DNA of 64,000 nucleotides, taken from assembly GCA_964561455.1 (NCBI GenBank), contig CAZLPS010000006.1, positions 35,903 to 99,902 on the forward strand. The letters are read 5' to 3'. Below are positions 7,610 to 16,429 of the stretch, in pieces. The position numbers and the translations under genes are program-made. The stretch's first letter is position 1; every line of letters begins with the position of its first letter. The notes below the pieces were generated by a model. It saw only the letters and a list, made by a program, of their open reading frames with translations, did no database searches and had not been told where the DNA came from. This DNA comes from JABDGR01 sp964561455 (GTDB lineage Bacteria; Verrucomicrobiota; Verrucomicrobiia; Opitutales; JABDGR01).

Positions 7610-9424
7610 CTAGGCAAGCGTGACCTTGAAACCCAGTGCGATGCGAAAGGGCATTTGTGCGGGACATTTGATTTCCAGTCCATCCGCCGATTGCTTCCAA
7701 TCCACGGTTGCCATGGACCCAAGCAAGCTGACGGATTTTACAGTGGGCACGGCGGGTTGCGCCGCCGTTCCCATCGAGGTAATCTTCACTGCCGTGCCTG
7801 GGTCAGGCACCGCCATGCAGAAGGCGTACACCGAACCGTCCTTGCCGGCAGTGAAGCGGAAATCCTGCGGACCGAACTTAAAGCTCGCCTGGCGCTGGCT
7901 GATCTTGCCGGTGGGCGATTGGCGAACGAGGCCATTGGCCCCTTCGCCGTATTTTAGCCAGGCCCGGCTGCCATAAATTGCTTCGCCGTTGATTTTCATC
8001 CAGTCGCCCACCTCGGCCAGCATCTTCAGACAGCCGTCGTCAAAGGAGCCATCCGGGCGCATGGCGATATTGACACAGAAACAGCCGTCGCGCGATACAC
8101 ACTCGAGCATGTGGCGCACGAGCGCCCCGGCGTCATACACAAAGCCGGGCGCGTAATACCAGTCGCCGTAGGCCGTTTCACCGATCCACGGCTGGTCGGT
8201 CTTGATGTCCGCCGGCCAGTTGTCCTCAAACGTGTTGACGACGCCGTTGCCCGGCGGATGAAACTTGACGATGCTAAACGTGTCCACTTTGCCGCGCGTG
8301 GCCAGCGAGTGGTTATAGAAATCCGCAATCACGCGCTGCATGGCATCGCATTTATACCCGGTCGCGCTCTTGTATCCGGTATAGGGCTGGGTGGAATTGC
8401 CGTCCGTGTAAATGAAATCGGGATCGTATTTCCGCACCACGTCCATGATGCGCAACGCCCAGCGGTTGACATACCATTTCGCATATTCCTGATGACGGGT
8501 GAGAATGCCTTGGTCCGGACACCAACTGTCCTGGTCAAATCCTTTGTACTCGCGCAAATCCACACCGTAAAGCAGGCGTGGATCCATGCCCTCCCACCAC
8601 TTGCCCTTTCCATCGGCCAGGGTGATGTTTCCATCGTATGGCACCCCGGCTTTGGGTCCAGTCCGGTCACTGCCCAGCGATTTGAGCCACCACCACCAGG
8701 TGTATTCATGGTGGAACGAAACGCCAAACCGCATACCTTCCTTCTGCGCAGCCTTTGACCATTCACCCAAAAAATCGCGTTTGGGGCCAAGATTGACGGA
8801 GTTCCACGGCTGATAGGCAGAATTCCAATTGTCGAAGTTGTCGTGGTGGACGCCTTGAATCAACATGAACCGCGCACCGATATCCTTGTACAGCTTTACC
8901 ACCGCCGCCGGGTCGAGCTTGGTCGGGTTCCAATCCTTCAATAATTCCTTGTAGCCCACTTCGGAGGGATGGCCGAAGTCCCGCAAGTGATTGTTATAGG
9001 CAAGTTGCCCCTGCATATAGAGTCGGCGCGCGTACCAGTCACCGCTCTGGCCCGCCGCCTGCGGTCCAAAACACACCCAAATGCCAAATTTGGCGTCGCG
9101 CAGCCAGCTGACTTCTTTGCCGGGATAGTTTTGTGCGATGGATTCCCAAGTTGGTGCATAAGGGCCGGGAACCATGGGGAAATCCATCTTGGCCTCCGGA
9201 AACTTCGTCGGGTCGCCCATCGGCACGGAGCCTGCCGGTCGCTTGGGCGGAAGTTCAGGCATGGGCGCGAGCGGCGGCAGTGGCGGCAATCCGTTGGTCG
9301 CCGGAATGGGCGATGCGGTGGGTACGGCCCCGCGAGCCAAGGACGAATACCCGCTGAGCAGATTGCCTGCGGCGATGCCAGATCCGGCCAGCGAAGTTAA
9401 CTTGATAAAAGTGCGGCGCTGCAT
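7610..9424 (-). CDS. TAT-exported GH29 alpha-L-fucosidase-like protein
   Basis: 604 residues. The N-terminus (MQRRTFIKLTSLAG) carries a twin-arginine signal, then a Pro-rich linker (about 40-70). The catalytic (beta/alpha)8 part has HHDNFDNW at 194-201 and FIYTDGN at 338-344, where D341 fits the GH29 nucleophile. The expected reaction is release of alpha-L-fucose from plant or algal glycans; exact linkage and whether it is a true fucosidase cannot be decided here. Start at 9424 places the RR motif at residues 3-4. Operon with GH28 downstream suggests joint breakdown of a fucose- and uronate-containing polysaccharide. Confidence 0.85.
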   Translation of the reverse strand: MQRRTFIKLTSLAGSGIAAGNLLSGYSSLARGAVPTASPIPATNGLPPLPPLAPMPELPPKRPAGSVPMGDPTKFPEAKMDFPMVPGPYAPTWESIAQNYPGKEVSWLRDAKFGIWVCFGPQAAGQSGDWYARRLYMQGQLAYNNHLRDFGHPSEVGYKELLKDWNPTKLDPAAVVKLYKDIGARFMLIQGVHHDNFDNWNSAYQPWNSVNLGPKRDFLGEWSKAAQKEGMRFGVSFHHEYTWWWWLKSLGSDRTGPKAGVPYDGNITLADGKGKWWEGMDPRLLYGVDLREYKGFDQDSWCPDQGILTRHQEYAKWYVNRWALRIMDVVRKYDPDFIYTDGNSTQPYTGYKSATGYKCDAMQRVIADFYNHSLATRGKVDTFSIVKFHPPGNGVVNTFEDNWPADIKTDQPWIGETAYGDWYYAPGFVYDAGALVRHMLECVSRDGCFCVNIAMRPDGSFDDGCLKMLAEVGDWMKINGEAIYGSRAWLKYGEGANGLVRQSPTGKISQRQASFKFGPQDFRFTAGKDGSVYAFCMAVPDPGTAVKITSMGTAAQPAVPTVKSVSLLGSMATVDWKQSADGLEIKCPAQMPFRIALGFKVTLA

Positions 9425-9545
9425 GGCCACTCTTTTGCGCCCTAATTTTGGGGAATTTTGCACTGCGGCAATTACCTTGATTGAATTGAAGAATACCTCA
9501 ACCGCTAAAATGGCGGGAGGGGAGGGTTCTGAATCCTTAATGCAT

Positions 9546-9582
9546 ATTGTTGATCAAAGTCAAATGCCAGGGATCCGAACCC
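9546..9582. repeat. 37-bp direct repeat, copy 1 (tRNA T-arm-like)
   Basis: This 37-base sequence recurs at 10881-10917 with one mismatch (36/37). On the minus strand it begins GGGTTCGGATCCCTGGC, which resembles the T-arm of a tRNA, followed by 20 bases ending in ACAAT. The two copies flank the NTase gene pair at 9635-10766 in the same orientation. Confidence 0.85.
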
Positions 9583-9634
9583 GCCCGTGTAAAGTCATTA
9601 CAAGTAACTTTCTTCCAAAAAGTTATGGATATGT

Positions 9635-10402
9635 CTAAACCCGCCTTTGAATGCCTCGCGGCAAACGTTTTTCTATAAACGCATGAAGTTTTAGCAGCTT
9701 CCCGGCTTTAAGCCCGGCGAACAGAATTCGGGGTTCGATCTTCAATCGTTCAAACGCCCTATGGCCGTTTTTACTCGTTACTATGGCGAGTAATCGTTCA
9801 AGAAAACTGATCAGCTTGCGCTCCTCCATTCGTCCTTCGTTGGCCGCCTTTTGCAGGTCTTCCAAATAGGCGGGGAGCAGCCGGGCTAGAATAACCACAT
9901 GGCGGGAATCTTGCCGCCCGGTTTGCGGCAGGTCGGCTAAATTCGCGATCTTTGCTTTTAGCAGCACAATCGGTCCCGGCACCTGGACTTGCACGCTGCC
10001 CTTGCCTATCGCCATGGTGTAAATCGGCTCACTCAGTTCCTCGTTGGTTACGCCATGAACGGAACGCAGCACTTCGATGGGCAGCGATTGGCCATTGGCG
10101 TCCTTGGTGATCACCACCCCCACCTCATTGCTGGGCGGGCGCAATGGGAAAAATTGGGGTTTGGCCCCCGCCAGCCTTCCCAGTGCCTTCAATGTTTCCT
10201 TATCGCCCAGAACATCCGCATCTCGGGAAACAAAAGGAGTCAATCCAATGGTGCGCTCGTGATAATAAAGCGCCCAGAGATTGATGGCTTGCCCGCCTAC
10301 TAAAAGCAGCGGCTTCGCTGTCGCCAGCATCGGCGCAAAGTCGGCAGGCGGACGGGGCCTTGCTTCAGAGGGCAACAGCGGCATGGGCACGATCAAAATC
10401 AA
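9635..10402 (-). CDS. Nucleotidyltransferase-like protein (AbiEii/MNT-like)
   Basis: 255 residues. The N-terminal half has a Pol-beta-type nucleotidyltransferase look: LLLVGGQAINLWALYY followed by SRDADVLGDKE, matching the G-G-Q...D-x-D pattern of AbiEii/MNT-type toxins. The C-terminal half is helical and unassigned. The start overlaps the upstream gene by 38 bases; a second ATG at 10381 (MPLLPSEARP) is also possible. Pairing with a small upstream basic protein resembles a toxin-antitoxin module, but activity is inference. The pair is enclosed by 37-bp direct repeats. Confidence 0.65.
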   Translation of the reverse strand: MILIVPMPLLPSEARPRPPADFAPMLATAKPLLLVGGQAINLWALYYHERTIGLTPFVSRDADVLGDKETLKALGRLAGAKPQFFPLRPPSNEVGVVITKDANGQSLPIEVLRSVHGVTNEELSEPIYTMAIGKGSVQVQVPGPIVLLKAKIANLADLPQTGRQDSRHVVILARLLPAYLEDLQKAANEGRMEERKLISFLERLLAIVTSKNGHRAFERLKIEPRILFAGLKAGKLLKLHAFIEKRLPRGIQRRV

Positions 10403-10766
10403 TCAAGCGAATCGCCTGAGAAAAGGAAGCGAGAGAGTTGCGTTCTTGGATGGCGTCCGGGCTCGCCAATTGTAGATCCAAAATCACCTGGTCGAATTCG
10501 CGTTGGGCGCGCTTGAATCGCGACAATTGTGCTGCGGTCTTGAATTGCGGCGGCATTCGCGGGGCGCTCCGCCAAACGACTGCACTCAGTGCTTTTGCTT
10601 GTGCCGGGATCGTCCCTCGCTTCCTGAGCAATTCCCTCGCCGCCTGACGGAGCAAGGCCATGACCGTGGTGTCCTCGCGACGGGCAATCTCCGCCAGCGC
10701 AGCCAGCACCGCCTCGTGCTCGGCCAGGCTCTGCCGCTTCTTCGTTTTGGCCAGTTGATTGGGCAT
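10365..10766 (-). CDS. Small hypothetical partner of the NTase gene
   Basis: 133 residues, rich in Lys/Arg/Ala and mostly helical. Residues about 14-50 (AEHEAVLAALAEIARREDTTVMALLRQAARELLRKRG) resemble a ribbon-helix-helix or DNA-binding helical pair, but I do not recognise a family with certainty. Its 3' end overlaps the start of the NTase gene by 38 bases, indicating translational coupling. By position it would be the antitoxin-like first gene of the module. Confidence 0.6.
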   Translation of the reverse strand: MPNQLAKTKKRQSLAEHEAVLAALAEIARREDTTVMALLRQAARELLRKRGTIPAQAKALSAVVWRSAPRMPPQFKTAAQLSRFKRAQREFDQVILDLQLASPDAIQERNSLASFSQAIRLIDFDRAHAAVAL

Positions 10767-11132
10767 GTTAAAAAGGTTGATTCAACCTAAAATGAATTTG
10801 GCCCGTGAGCAAGTGCATTTTGACGTCCGGTTTCTGGGTTTTAAACGCGGAACGGGATTTTCCTTTTCCCCCTACGGCAGATTGTTGATCAAAGTCAAAT
10901 GCCAGGGATACGAACCCCCTCGAACCTTGAATCTTCGTTGGCCGTTTCTATTCAATGACTTATGGCGCAAATCTTTTTGACGAATTGTGCTCAAGCAGGC
11001 GATACGTCGGGTTAAAGGAATCAGGATAGGCATTTTCTTTGGCATTACAGTTGCTTTATGAGTGGAAGCCCCCCTATCTAAACCCCACAAACCGCTCATC
11101 CCGCTCAGCCATCGGCCTGCCTTGCCCATCCT
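10767..11132. other. Intergenic region upstream of the PEP-CTERM gene
   Basis: 366 bases without a supported gene. The second copy of the 37-bp direct repeat lies at 10881-10917. The rest shows no array, hairpin or convincing open frame. Confidence 0.4.
10881..10917. repeat. 37-bp direct repeat, copy 2 (tRNA T-arm-like)
   Basis: Second copy of the sequence at 9546-9582, differing at one base (A for C at 10910). Minus-strand reading starts with GGGTTCGTATCCCTGGC. A full tRNA cannot be folded around it because the upstream bases do not supply acceptor and anticodon stems. It marks the right edge of the NTase module. Confidence 0.85.
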
Positions 11133-12956
11133 TTGATCCATTTTCGCCACCGCCTTCTTTTGTCTTTGCTGGTAGCGGCAGGGATGAGCCTCCTCCCCCA
11201 GGCGTTTGCGCAAAGCACCTGGACGGGCGGCAACATTAGCAATGCCAGTGATTGGTTTGACAATTTGAACTGGAGCAATGGCGTGCCCAATAGTGTGGAC
11301 GCCGAGGCGGATTTCGGCCCCGCCACGGTGTCGGGTACCGCGCCGTCCCTGGGCGCCACCAATGCGACGATCGGCAGCCTCAATTTTAACAGCAGCCAGG
11401 CCTATAGCGTTGGAACGACCACCGGTCGCCTCAACCTGCAAGTGACCAGCGGCAACGCGACCATCTTGATGGGCAACACCGGCTCGCTGGCCCTGGCCCG
11501 TCTGAGTCTGTTCAGCAATCTCAATATCCAGACCACCAACGGCAACAGCAGCACGCTGTCCATCTCGACCTCCCTCATTTCCAATAACAACAGCATCATC
11601 TTTAACGGCACGGGCACGGGCACGCTGACACTGGCCGCTGGATTCAGCGGCACCGGCAACATCACCCAGGCCAGCAGCGGCACGCTCGTCCTCTCCGGTA
11701 CCAATAATTCCGGCGGCGGCGTCAACCTCAACTCCGGCACGCTGGACCTCAACAGCAATTTCGCCCTCGGCAATGTGGCCAGCGTATTCACCATCAACGG
11801 TGGCACGATCGACAATACCAGGGGCTCAGCCGTCGTCCTACCGCCCCGCACCCAGAAATGGAACGGCGACTTTACTTTTACGGGGTCGAGCTCCCTGAAT
11901 CTCGGCACGGGGGGCACCGTGACCATGAACGCTTCGCGCACCATCACGGTCAACGCCAATACTCTGACTTATAGCGGGTTCATTGGCGACGGCGGGGGCG
12001 GATTTGGCCTCACCAAAGCCGGCGCGGGCACCCTGGCCCTGACGCCGGCTGGCTCGAACACTTACAGCGGGATTACGACCATCATCGGTGGGACGTTGAG
12101 CATCAACTCGGAGGCGGTTCTGGGGGGCAGCCCCAACACACCCACGCCGGGACGATTGGTCATTAACGGCGGCACGCTGCAGACGGTGGGCTCGTTCTCG
12201 TTCCCGATTTTCTCCGGCCGGGGCATCGCGCTGGGGCCAACCTCGGGTTCCGGCTCGGGCACGATTGACACGCAGAACCCCACCGTGACTTATGGCGGCA
12301 TCATCGCGGACAACCCCGGCGGCAGCGGCGGCTTGACGAAGGCGGGAGGGGGCAGGCTCATCCTTACTGGCGCAAATACCTACACCGGCGCGACCATCGT
12401 CAATGGAGGTGTGTTGGAAGTTGACGGCAGCCTCGCCGCCGCCAGCGCAGTGTCGGTCAACAACGGCTGGTACTTGGCCGGCACGGGCACCGTTGGCGCG
12501 GTGACGATAAATGCCTCCGGCGGCGGCCTCATCCCGGGCAATTTCAATCCGATCAGCGGCACGGACACGGGCACGTTGACTGTCGCCAGCCTGACCACCA
12601 CCGGCCCGACGCTCATCTCGATCACTTTAAGCAATACCGACAACACCTCGACGAGCCTCGACGTCACCGGCACTTTGATGAATAACAGCGGCCGCATCCT
12701 CTTTGATTTTCAGGACACCGGGTTTTTCGATGGCGTCACTCCGACCACCTACACCCTGCTCAACTTCGGCGCCAATTCGGGTTTCTCGCTCGGCGATTTT
12801 TCCTACCAAAACGTGGGCGTGTTTGGCAGCGGGGCATTCGTGCTTAATCCGACGAGTTTGCAGTTTTTGGTGCCGGAACCGGCCACGTGGACGCTGGTGG
12901 CTGGCGTTGTCGGGCTGGGGTTGGCCATCGTGCAGCGGAAGAAGCGGCTGGCGTAG
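11133..12956 (+). CDS. PEP-CTERM protein with autotransporter-associated beta-strand repeats
   Basis: 607 residues, secreted. Signal peptide at about 1-26 (HRLLLSLLVAAGMSLLPQAFA). The body is Gly/Thr/Asn/Ser-rich with repeats of the passenger-associated type, for example GGLTKAGGGRLILTGANTY near residue 397 and FGLTKAGAGTLALTPAGSNT near 290. The C-terminus VPEPATWTLVAGVVGLG plus basic tail RKKR is a PEP-CTERM sorting signal, processed by an exosortase in systems that have it. The start is a TTG codon at 11133; no ATG gives a full signal peptide. A structural or adhesive role in the cell surface or matrix is likely. Confidence 0.9.
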   Translation: MIHFRHRLLLSLLVAAGMSLLPQAFAQSTWTGGNISNASDWFDNLNWSNGVPNSVDAEADFGPATVSGTAPSLGATNATIGSLNFNSSQAYSVGTTTGRLNLQVTSGNATILMGNTGSLALARLSLFSNLNIQTTNGNSSTLSISTSLISNNNSIIFNGTGTGTLTLAAGFSGTGNITQASSGTLVLSGTNNSGGGVNLNSGTLDLNSNFALGNVASVFTINGGTIDNTRGSAVVLPPRTQKWNGDFTFTGSSSLNLGTGGTVTMNASRTITVNANTLTYSGFIGDGGGGFGLTKAGAGTLALTPAGSNTYSGITTIIGGTLSINSEAVLGGSPNTPTPGRLVINGGTLQTVGSFSFPIFSGRGIALGPTSGSGSGTIDTQNPTVTYGGIIADNPGGSGGLTKAGGGRLILTGANTYTGATIVNGGVLEVDGSLAAASAVSVNNGWYLAGTGTVGAVTINASGGGLIPGNFNPISGTDTGTLTVASLTTTGPTLISITLSNTDNTSTSLDVTGTLMNNSGRILFDFQDTGFFDGVTPTTYTLLNFGANSGFSLGDFSYQNVGVFGSGAFVLNPTSLQFLVPEPATWTLVAGVVGLGLAIVQRKKRLA

Positions 12957-12980
12957 GGATTGTTTTTATCCGGCGAAAAC

Positions 12981-13003
12981 GCACGGCAGACTTGCGTGCT
13001 TTT
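12981..13003 (+). terminator. Possible weak terminator after the PEP-CTERM gene
   Basis: GCACG (12981-12985) pairs with CGTGC (12995-12999) around a 9-base loop and is followed by TTTT. The stem is only 5 bp, so this is a weak candidate. Confidence 0.3.
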
Positions 13004-13031
13004 CACCAAGACGTGAAAAAATTCAGAAAAG

Positions 13032-13116
13032 CGGAAGGGGAGGGATTCGAACCCCCGGAACCTTGCGGTTCAGCTGATTTCAAGTCAGCCGCAATCGTCC
13101 ACTCTGCCACCCTTCC
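13032..13116 (-). tRNA. tRNA-Ser(TGA)
   Basis: Minus-strand tRNA of about 85 nt. The acceptor stem pairs GGAAGGG with CCCTTCC followed by discriminator G, as expected for serine. The anticodon stem GCTGA/TCAGC encloses the loop CTTGAAA, giving anticodon TGA (reads UCA). A long variable arm (AACCGCAAGGTT) and T-arm GGGGG-TTCGAAT-CCCTC are present. The CCA end is not encoded. Confidence 0.95.
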
Positions 13117-13170
13117 GCCGTTGGTTCTAGTCGGGCGGAGGCAGGGAGTCAAGGGAGCGTGGCCACACTT

Positions 13171-13334
13171 CAAGGGATCAAGGGACCAAGGGACAGAGGG
13201 ACCAAGGGTAGCGCACAAAACTCTTGAACTTTTTCGGGAATTCTTTTTTTGCAAATCCCTCTGTCCCTCTGTCCCTCTGTCCCTCTGTCCCTCTGTCCCT
13301 CTGTCCCTCTGTCCCTCGATCCCTTGGTCCCTTT
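13171..13334. repeat. Inverted 8-mer tandem array
   Basis: The left arm (13171-13209) is built of AGGGACCA/AGGGACAG-type words. The right arm (13256-13334) contains seven perfect copies of CTGTCCCT (13261-13316) followed by CGATCCCTTGGTCCCT, the complement of the left-arm words. The arms can pair across a 46-base core. The array lies between tRNA-Ser and the next gene; the Pro/Leu/Ser-rich open frame through it is not protein-like. Confidence 0.9.
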
Positions 13335-13401
13335 TTACAATCGCTTCCCCCGCCCCATTTTCCCACAATTACCCCCCTCTCCTTGCCCTGCACCCTCCGA
13401 C

Positions 13402-15801
13402 ATGGGAATAAGCAATCAACTCCCCGACGATTCCCCACCCGCTACTCCGGCGGGAACGCCCATGGCGTCTACCAGCCCCACCCGGCCTGATCGCCGCGAG
13501 GACTCACTGGCGGCCCAATCCCTCCCGCCATCCCCCGCCCCGGGTCCCGCCGCGCCACCATCGGCGGCCCGCAACCCGCCACGGGCAATTCCGGTCCCCC
13601 GCATCCCCTGGCTCCGCTCCAAAATCTTCCTCATTGGCCTGGGCTTGGGCCTGATCATTCTGGCCGCCTATTCCAATTCCTTTAGCGCCGGGCTGGTGCT
13701 GGACAATAGCGTGGTGATCGGCGACGACCCCCGCATTCGCGCCGTCAATGGCGATAATATTCAACTCATTTTGACGAAGAACTATTGGTGGCCCGCGTTC
13801 GAAAGCAATCTCTACCGTCCGCTGACCACGATGAGTTATCTCATCAACTACCGGCTGTTTTCCCATGGTGCGCCGGATAAATTTGATTTGGCGACGGTCC
13901 CCAGCTTTCACTGGGTGAATTTCCTGCTGCAATGGGCCAATGTTTTTCTGGTGTTGGTGATTGTGCGGCGGCTGTCGGGCCAGTTGGCCCTTGCGACGGT
14001 GGCGGCCGCCTTATTTGCGGTCCATCCCGTCAATGTCGAATCCGTGACGAACATTGTGGGCCGGGGGGATTTGCTGGCCACCCTTTCGATCCTGCTGGGC
14101 GGCTGGTGTTACTTGCGCGCCGCGGAAGCTACTGGCTGGGGGAAAGTGGCCTGGCTGACCGGCGTGGCGTTCAATGCTTTGTGGGGCATCTTTGCCAAGG
14201 AAAGCGCCGTCCTCCTGGCCGCTTTTGTGTTTCTCTATGACCTGATCTGGCGGTGGCCGCGGCTGCCGGAAAAGAAATTCTTCCCCCGGCTTGGTCGCGC
14301 CATTCTGGAATTCGGCGTCAAAGGTTATGTGGCGCTGGCGCCCGCGCTGCTGGCCTTGTTGATCGCGCGCTCCCGGCTCACCTTTTATTCCCCCGTGTTT
14401 GGCGAAGTATTTGCCGATAATCCCATTTCCGGCGCGGACCACTGGTATATAGGCGCGATGACGGCCATAAACGTGCTCGGCCGCTACCTGCTGTTGATGA
14501 TTTTTCCGCGCACCCTCTCTTGCGATTACTCGTACCATGCAATTCCGCTGTACGGTGATCCCGGCGCGGGCCTTCAGGATCTACTGACCTGGGTGTCACT
14601 TGGGGTCATCGTGGGGTTGCTGATGTTCGCGGTGAAGCGGTGCCGCACCCAACCGCTGTTCGCGTGGGCCGTGGGCATCTTTTTTCTCATGCAACTGCCC
14701 ACGATGAACCTGCTGTTATCCATCGGCAGTATTATGGCGGAACGTTTCCTGTATTTGCCCTCCATCGGCTTCTGCGTGGCCGCCGCCCAGTTTTTGTGGT
14801 GGATCGGCGGTTTCCTGGTCCGCCACGCCCGATGGCCCCGGCTCATTCTTGGCTGGTCACTCGCCGGCGCCGCCACCTTCGCCCTCGGCGCCAGGACGCA
14901 CGCCCGCAATGCCGACTGGCAAACGGAATACTCGCTGTGGCAAAGCGCCAGCGCCGCCGAGCCCGACAGCTTCAAGGTGCACAAGGGTTTTGCCAACTGC
15001 CTGTGGGGCGAGGCGCTGGCCCATCACAAGGGCGATTGGGTCGCGGAGGAATCCGCCCTTGACGCCGCCATTACCGAGGCGGAAAAAGGCCTCTCCATTC
15101 TCGACCACCCCCCGCTGCCGCTGCCCAAGGAGGACAACACCCTTTTCAAGGATTTGGGCATGTTCTATCTCCTCAAAGGCGCCCATGTGGAACATCGGGG
15201 GCAGACGGACGAGGCGCGGGGCTTTTACCAGAAAAGTGTGGCGGTGCTTTTGCGGGCCGTGGAAGTTGACCACTATGCCAACAAAACCTCCCATGAAACT
15301 TCACTACGGCGCGGCCGCCTCGAATCGGAAATCTCTGATGTCGGCAATTATAACATTTATACGCTGCTGGTCGTCAGCTACGAACATCTCAAAGACTGGA
15401 CCAACGCCGAAACTTATGCCCGGTACATTCAGCGGCTCGTGCCGCTGGACACCATCGGCTACCGCCTCGCCGCCACCGAGTGCGCCAATCAAGGGCGGGT
15501 CGGCGACGCCGCCGTCCTAATTCTCGAAGCCCTTTTTCTCGACCCCCGGGATGGCTCCCTGTTTCAAACCCTCGGCACCTATTATTCGGCCATGGGGCTG
15601 GTTCCCAATCCCGTCAATCCCTTCGGCAATAACTTTTCCCTCAATCAGGACGTACCCCTCGTGCGGCAGGAGCTAAACCAGGCCGGCGTGGACTTGGTTC
15701 GCCACCTCGAAGACTGCAAGCAACACGAAGCCGCCGCCGCCCTCCGCGATAAATTTATCGCCTCGTATAAAATTCCGGCGGAATTGTTTATCCGGAAGTG
15801 A
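13402..15801 (+). CDS. TMTC-like polytopic membrane protein with TPR-like C-terminus
   Basis: 799 residues. After a Pro/Ala-rich cytoplasmic N-terminus (1-70) come about ten transmembrane segments (about 75-525), then a soluble helical repeat region (about 550-799) with TPR character. The sequence resembles the DUF1736/TMTC GT-C family: acidic first loop GLVLDNSVVIGDDPRI, HPVNVESVTNIVGRGDLLA, IFAKESAVLLA and MAERFLYLPSIGFC. TMTC proteins in animals are O-mannosyltransferases; bacterial homologues are presumed lipid-linked glycosyltransferases. The ATG at 13402 excludes the upstream 8-mer array that stays in frame. Donor and acceptor are unknown. Confidence 0.8.
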   Translation: MGISNQLPDDSPPATPAGTPMASTSPTRPDRREDSLAAQSLPPSPAPGPAAPPSAARNPPRAIPVPRIPWLRSKIFLIGLGLGLIILAAYSNSFSAGLVLDNSVVIGDDPRIRAVNGDNIQLILTKNYWWPAFESNLYRPLTTMSYLINYRLFSHGAPDKFDLATVPSFHWVNFLLQWANVFLVLVIVRRLSGQLALATVAAALFAVHPVNVESVTNIVGRGDLLATLSILLGGWCYLRAAEATGWGKVAWLTGVAFNALWGIFAKESAVLLAAFVFLYDLIWRWPRLPEKKFFPRLGRAILEFGVKGYVALAPALLALLIARSRLTFYSPVFGEVFADNPISGADHWYIGAMTAINVLGRYLLLMIFPRTLSCDYSYHAIPLYGDPGAGLQDLLTWVSLGVIVGLLMFAVKRCRTQPLFAWAVGIFFLMQLPTMNLLLSIGSIMAERFLYLPSIGFCVAAAQFLWWIGGFLVRHARWPRLILGWSLAGAATFALGARTHARNADWQTEYSLWQSASAAEPDSFKVHKGFANCLWGEALAHHKGDWVAEESALDAAITEAEKGLSILDHPPLPLPKEDNTLFKDLGMFYLLKGAHVEHRGQTDEARGFYQKSVAVLLRAVEVDHYANKTSHETSLRRGRLESEISDVGNYNIYTLLVVSYEHLKDWTNAETYARYIQRLVPLDTIGYRLAATECANQGRVGDAAVLILEALFLDPRDGSLFQTLGTYYSAMGLVPNPVNPFGNNFSLNQDVPLVRQELNQAGVDLVRHLEDCKQHEAAAALRDKFIASYKIPAELFIRK

Positions 15802-15866
15802 TTGCCCGGTGGGCCGGCTGGGCAGCATTGAGTAACAGCCCGCGCCAAGCCTGCCGCCAGCCGATC

Positions 15867-16205
15867 TTACAAAAAGGTTCCACTCGTCAAATTCTGGCTG
15901 GCGGGCACCGCGACGGGCGGCGCGGCGGCTGTGCCCGGCAAAGCTTCGTACCACACTCTCACCACCTGCAACCACAGATGGTCTTCATCCCAACGCTCCA
16001 AGTTCGAACCCGAAGCCGGATTTGGCGAGGCGTTTTTGCCGATTGGCAGCAGCAGCGTCTCGATGCTTATCGCCTTCAGTCCCGCAGCACCCAGCCATTG
16101 ATTCGCGCGCCCCACCGCGCCCGTCAACGGCTCCCATTGTGCCGCCACGCCGCGGCGCGGCGCGGCCAGGAGATGCGGGGAAAAATCGCGGAATGCCAGG
16201 GCCAT
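15867..16205 (-). CDS. Conserved small protein of unknown function
   Basis: 112 residues from the ATG at 16205. The segment AVGRANQWLGAAGLKAISIETLLLP and the ending W-x-E-D-H-LWLQVVRVWYE look like a small conserved bacterial family ending in VRVWY that I have seen without assigned function. Codon use looks like real coding sequence. In-frame codons upstream of 16205 are partly GGATGAA array and were excluded. It is divergent from the EEP gene at 16430. Confidence 0.55.
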   Translation of the reverse strand: MALAFRDFSPHLLAAPRRGVAAQWEPLTGAVGRANQWLGAAGLKAISIETLLLPIGKNASPNPASGSNLERWDEDHLWLQVVRVWYEALPGTAAAPPVAVPASQNLTSGTFL

Positions 16206-16259
16206 GAAAGAAAAGCTAGAGGGTATTGGGGAGGATTTCGAGAAGGAAGTTGATGGTAA

Positions 16260-16422
16260 GGATGAAGGATGAGGGATGAAGGATGAATCAGCCGTCACTC
16301 AAAAAACCGTCAGTCAACTATTCCAAATTCGCGGTCTTGTCATGCGTGCACCCTGAAATTCAGCATCCAGAACTCAGCATTCAGCATTTTAGCCTTCATC
16401 CTTCATCCTTCATCCCTCATTC
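16260..16422. repeat. Inverted GGATGAA heptad array between divergent genes
   Basis: The left arm at 16260-16287 reads GGATGAA, GGATGAG, GGATGAA, GGATGAA. The right arm at 16395-16422 reads TTCATCC three times, then CTCATTC. The core includes TCAGCAT-type words near 16360-16390. The left arm is identical over 28 bases to 60545-60572. Both flanking genes therefore have TTCATCC words in their 5' leaders. Confidence 0.9.
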
Positions 16423-16429
16423 TTCCCCC

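Noticed and set aside
9546..9582. tRNA gene at the T-arm-like repeat
   Set aside because: Only a T-arm-like piece is present; no acceptor, D or anticodon stem can be folded upstream in either copy.
13261..13316. CRISPR array
   Set aside because: Units are 8 bp without spacers; it is a simple tandem repeat and no cas genes are present.
13249..13401. N-terminal extension of the TMTC-like protein encoded by the 8-mer array
   Set aside because: Repetitive Pro-Leu-Ser-Cys sequence with no resemblance to a protein; the ATG at 13402 gives a normal N-terminus.
16283..16429. Extension of the EEP gene through the heptad array
   Set aside because: Encodes HPSSFIPHSS-type repeat peptides; the family start is at 16430.
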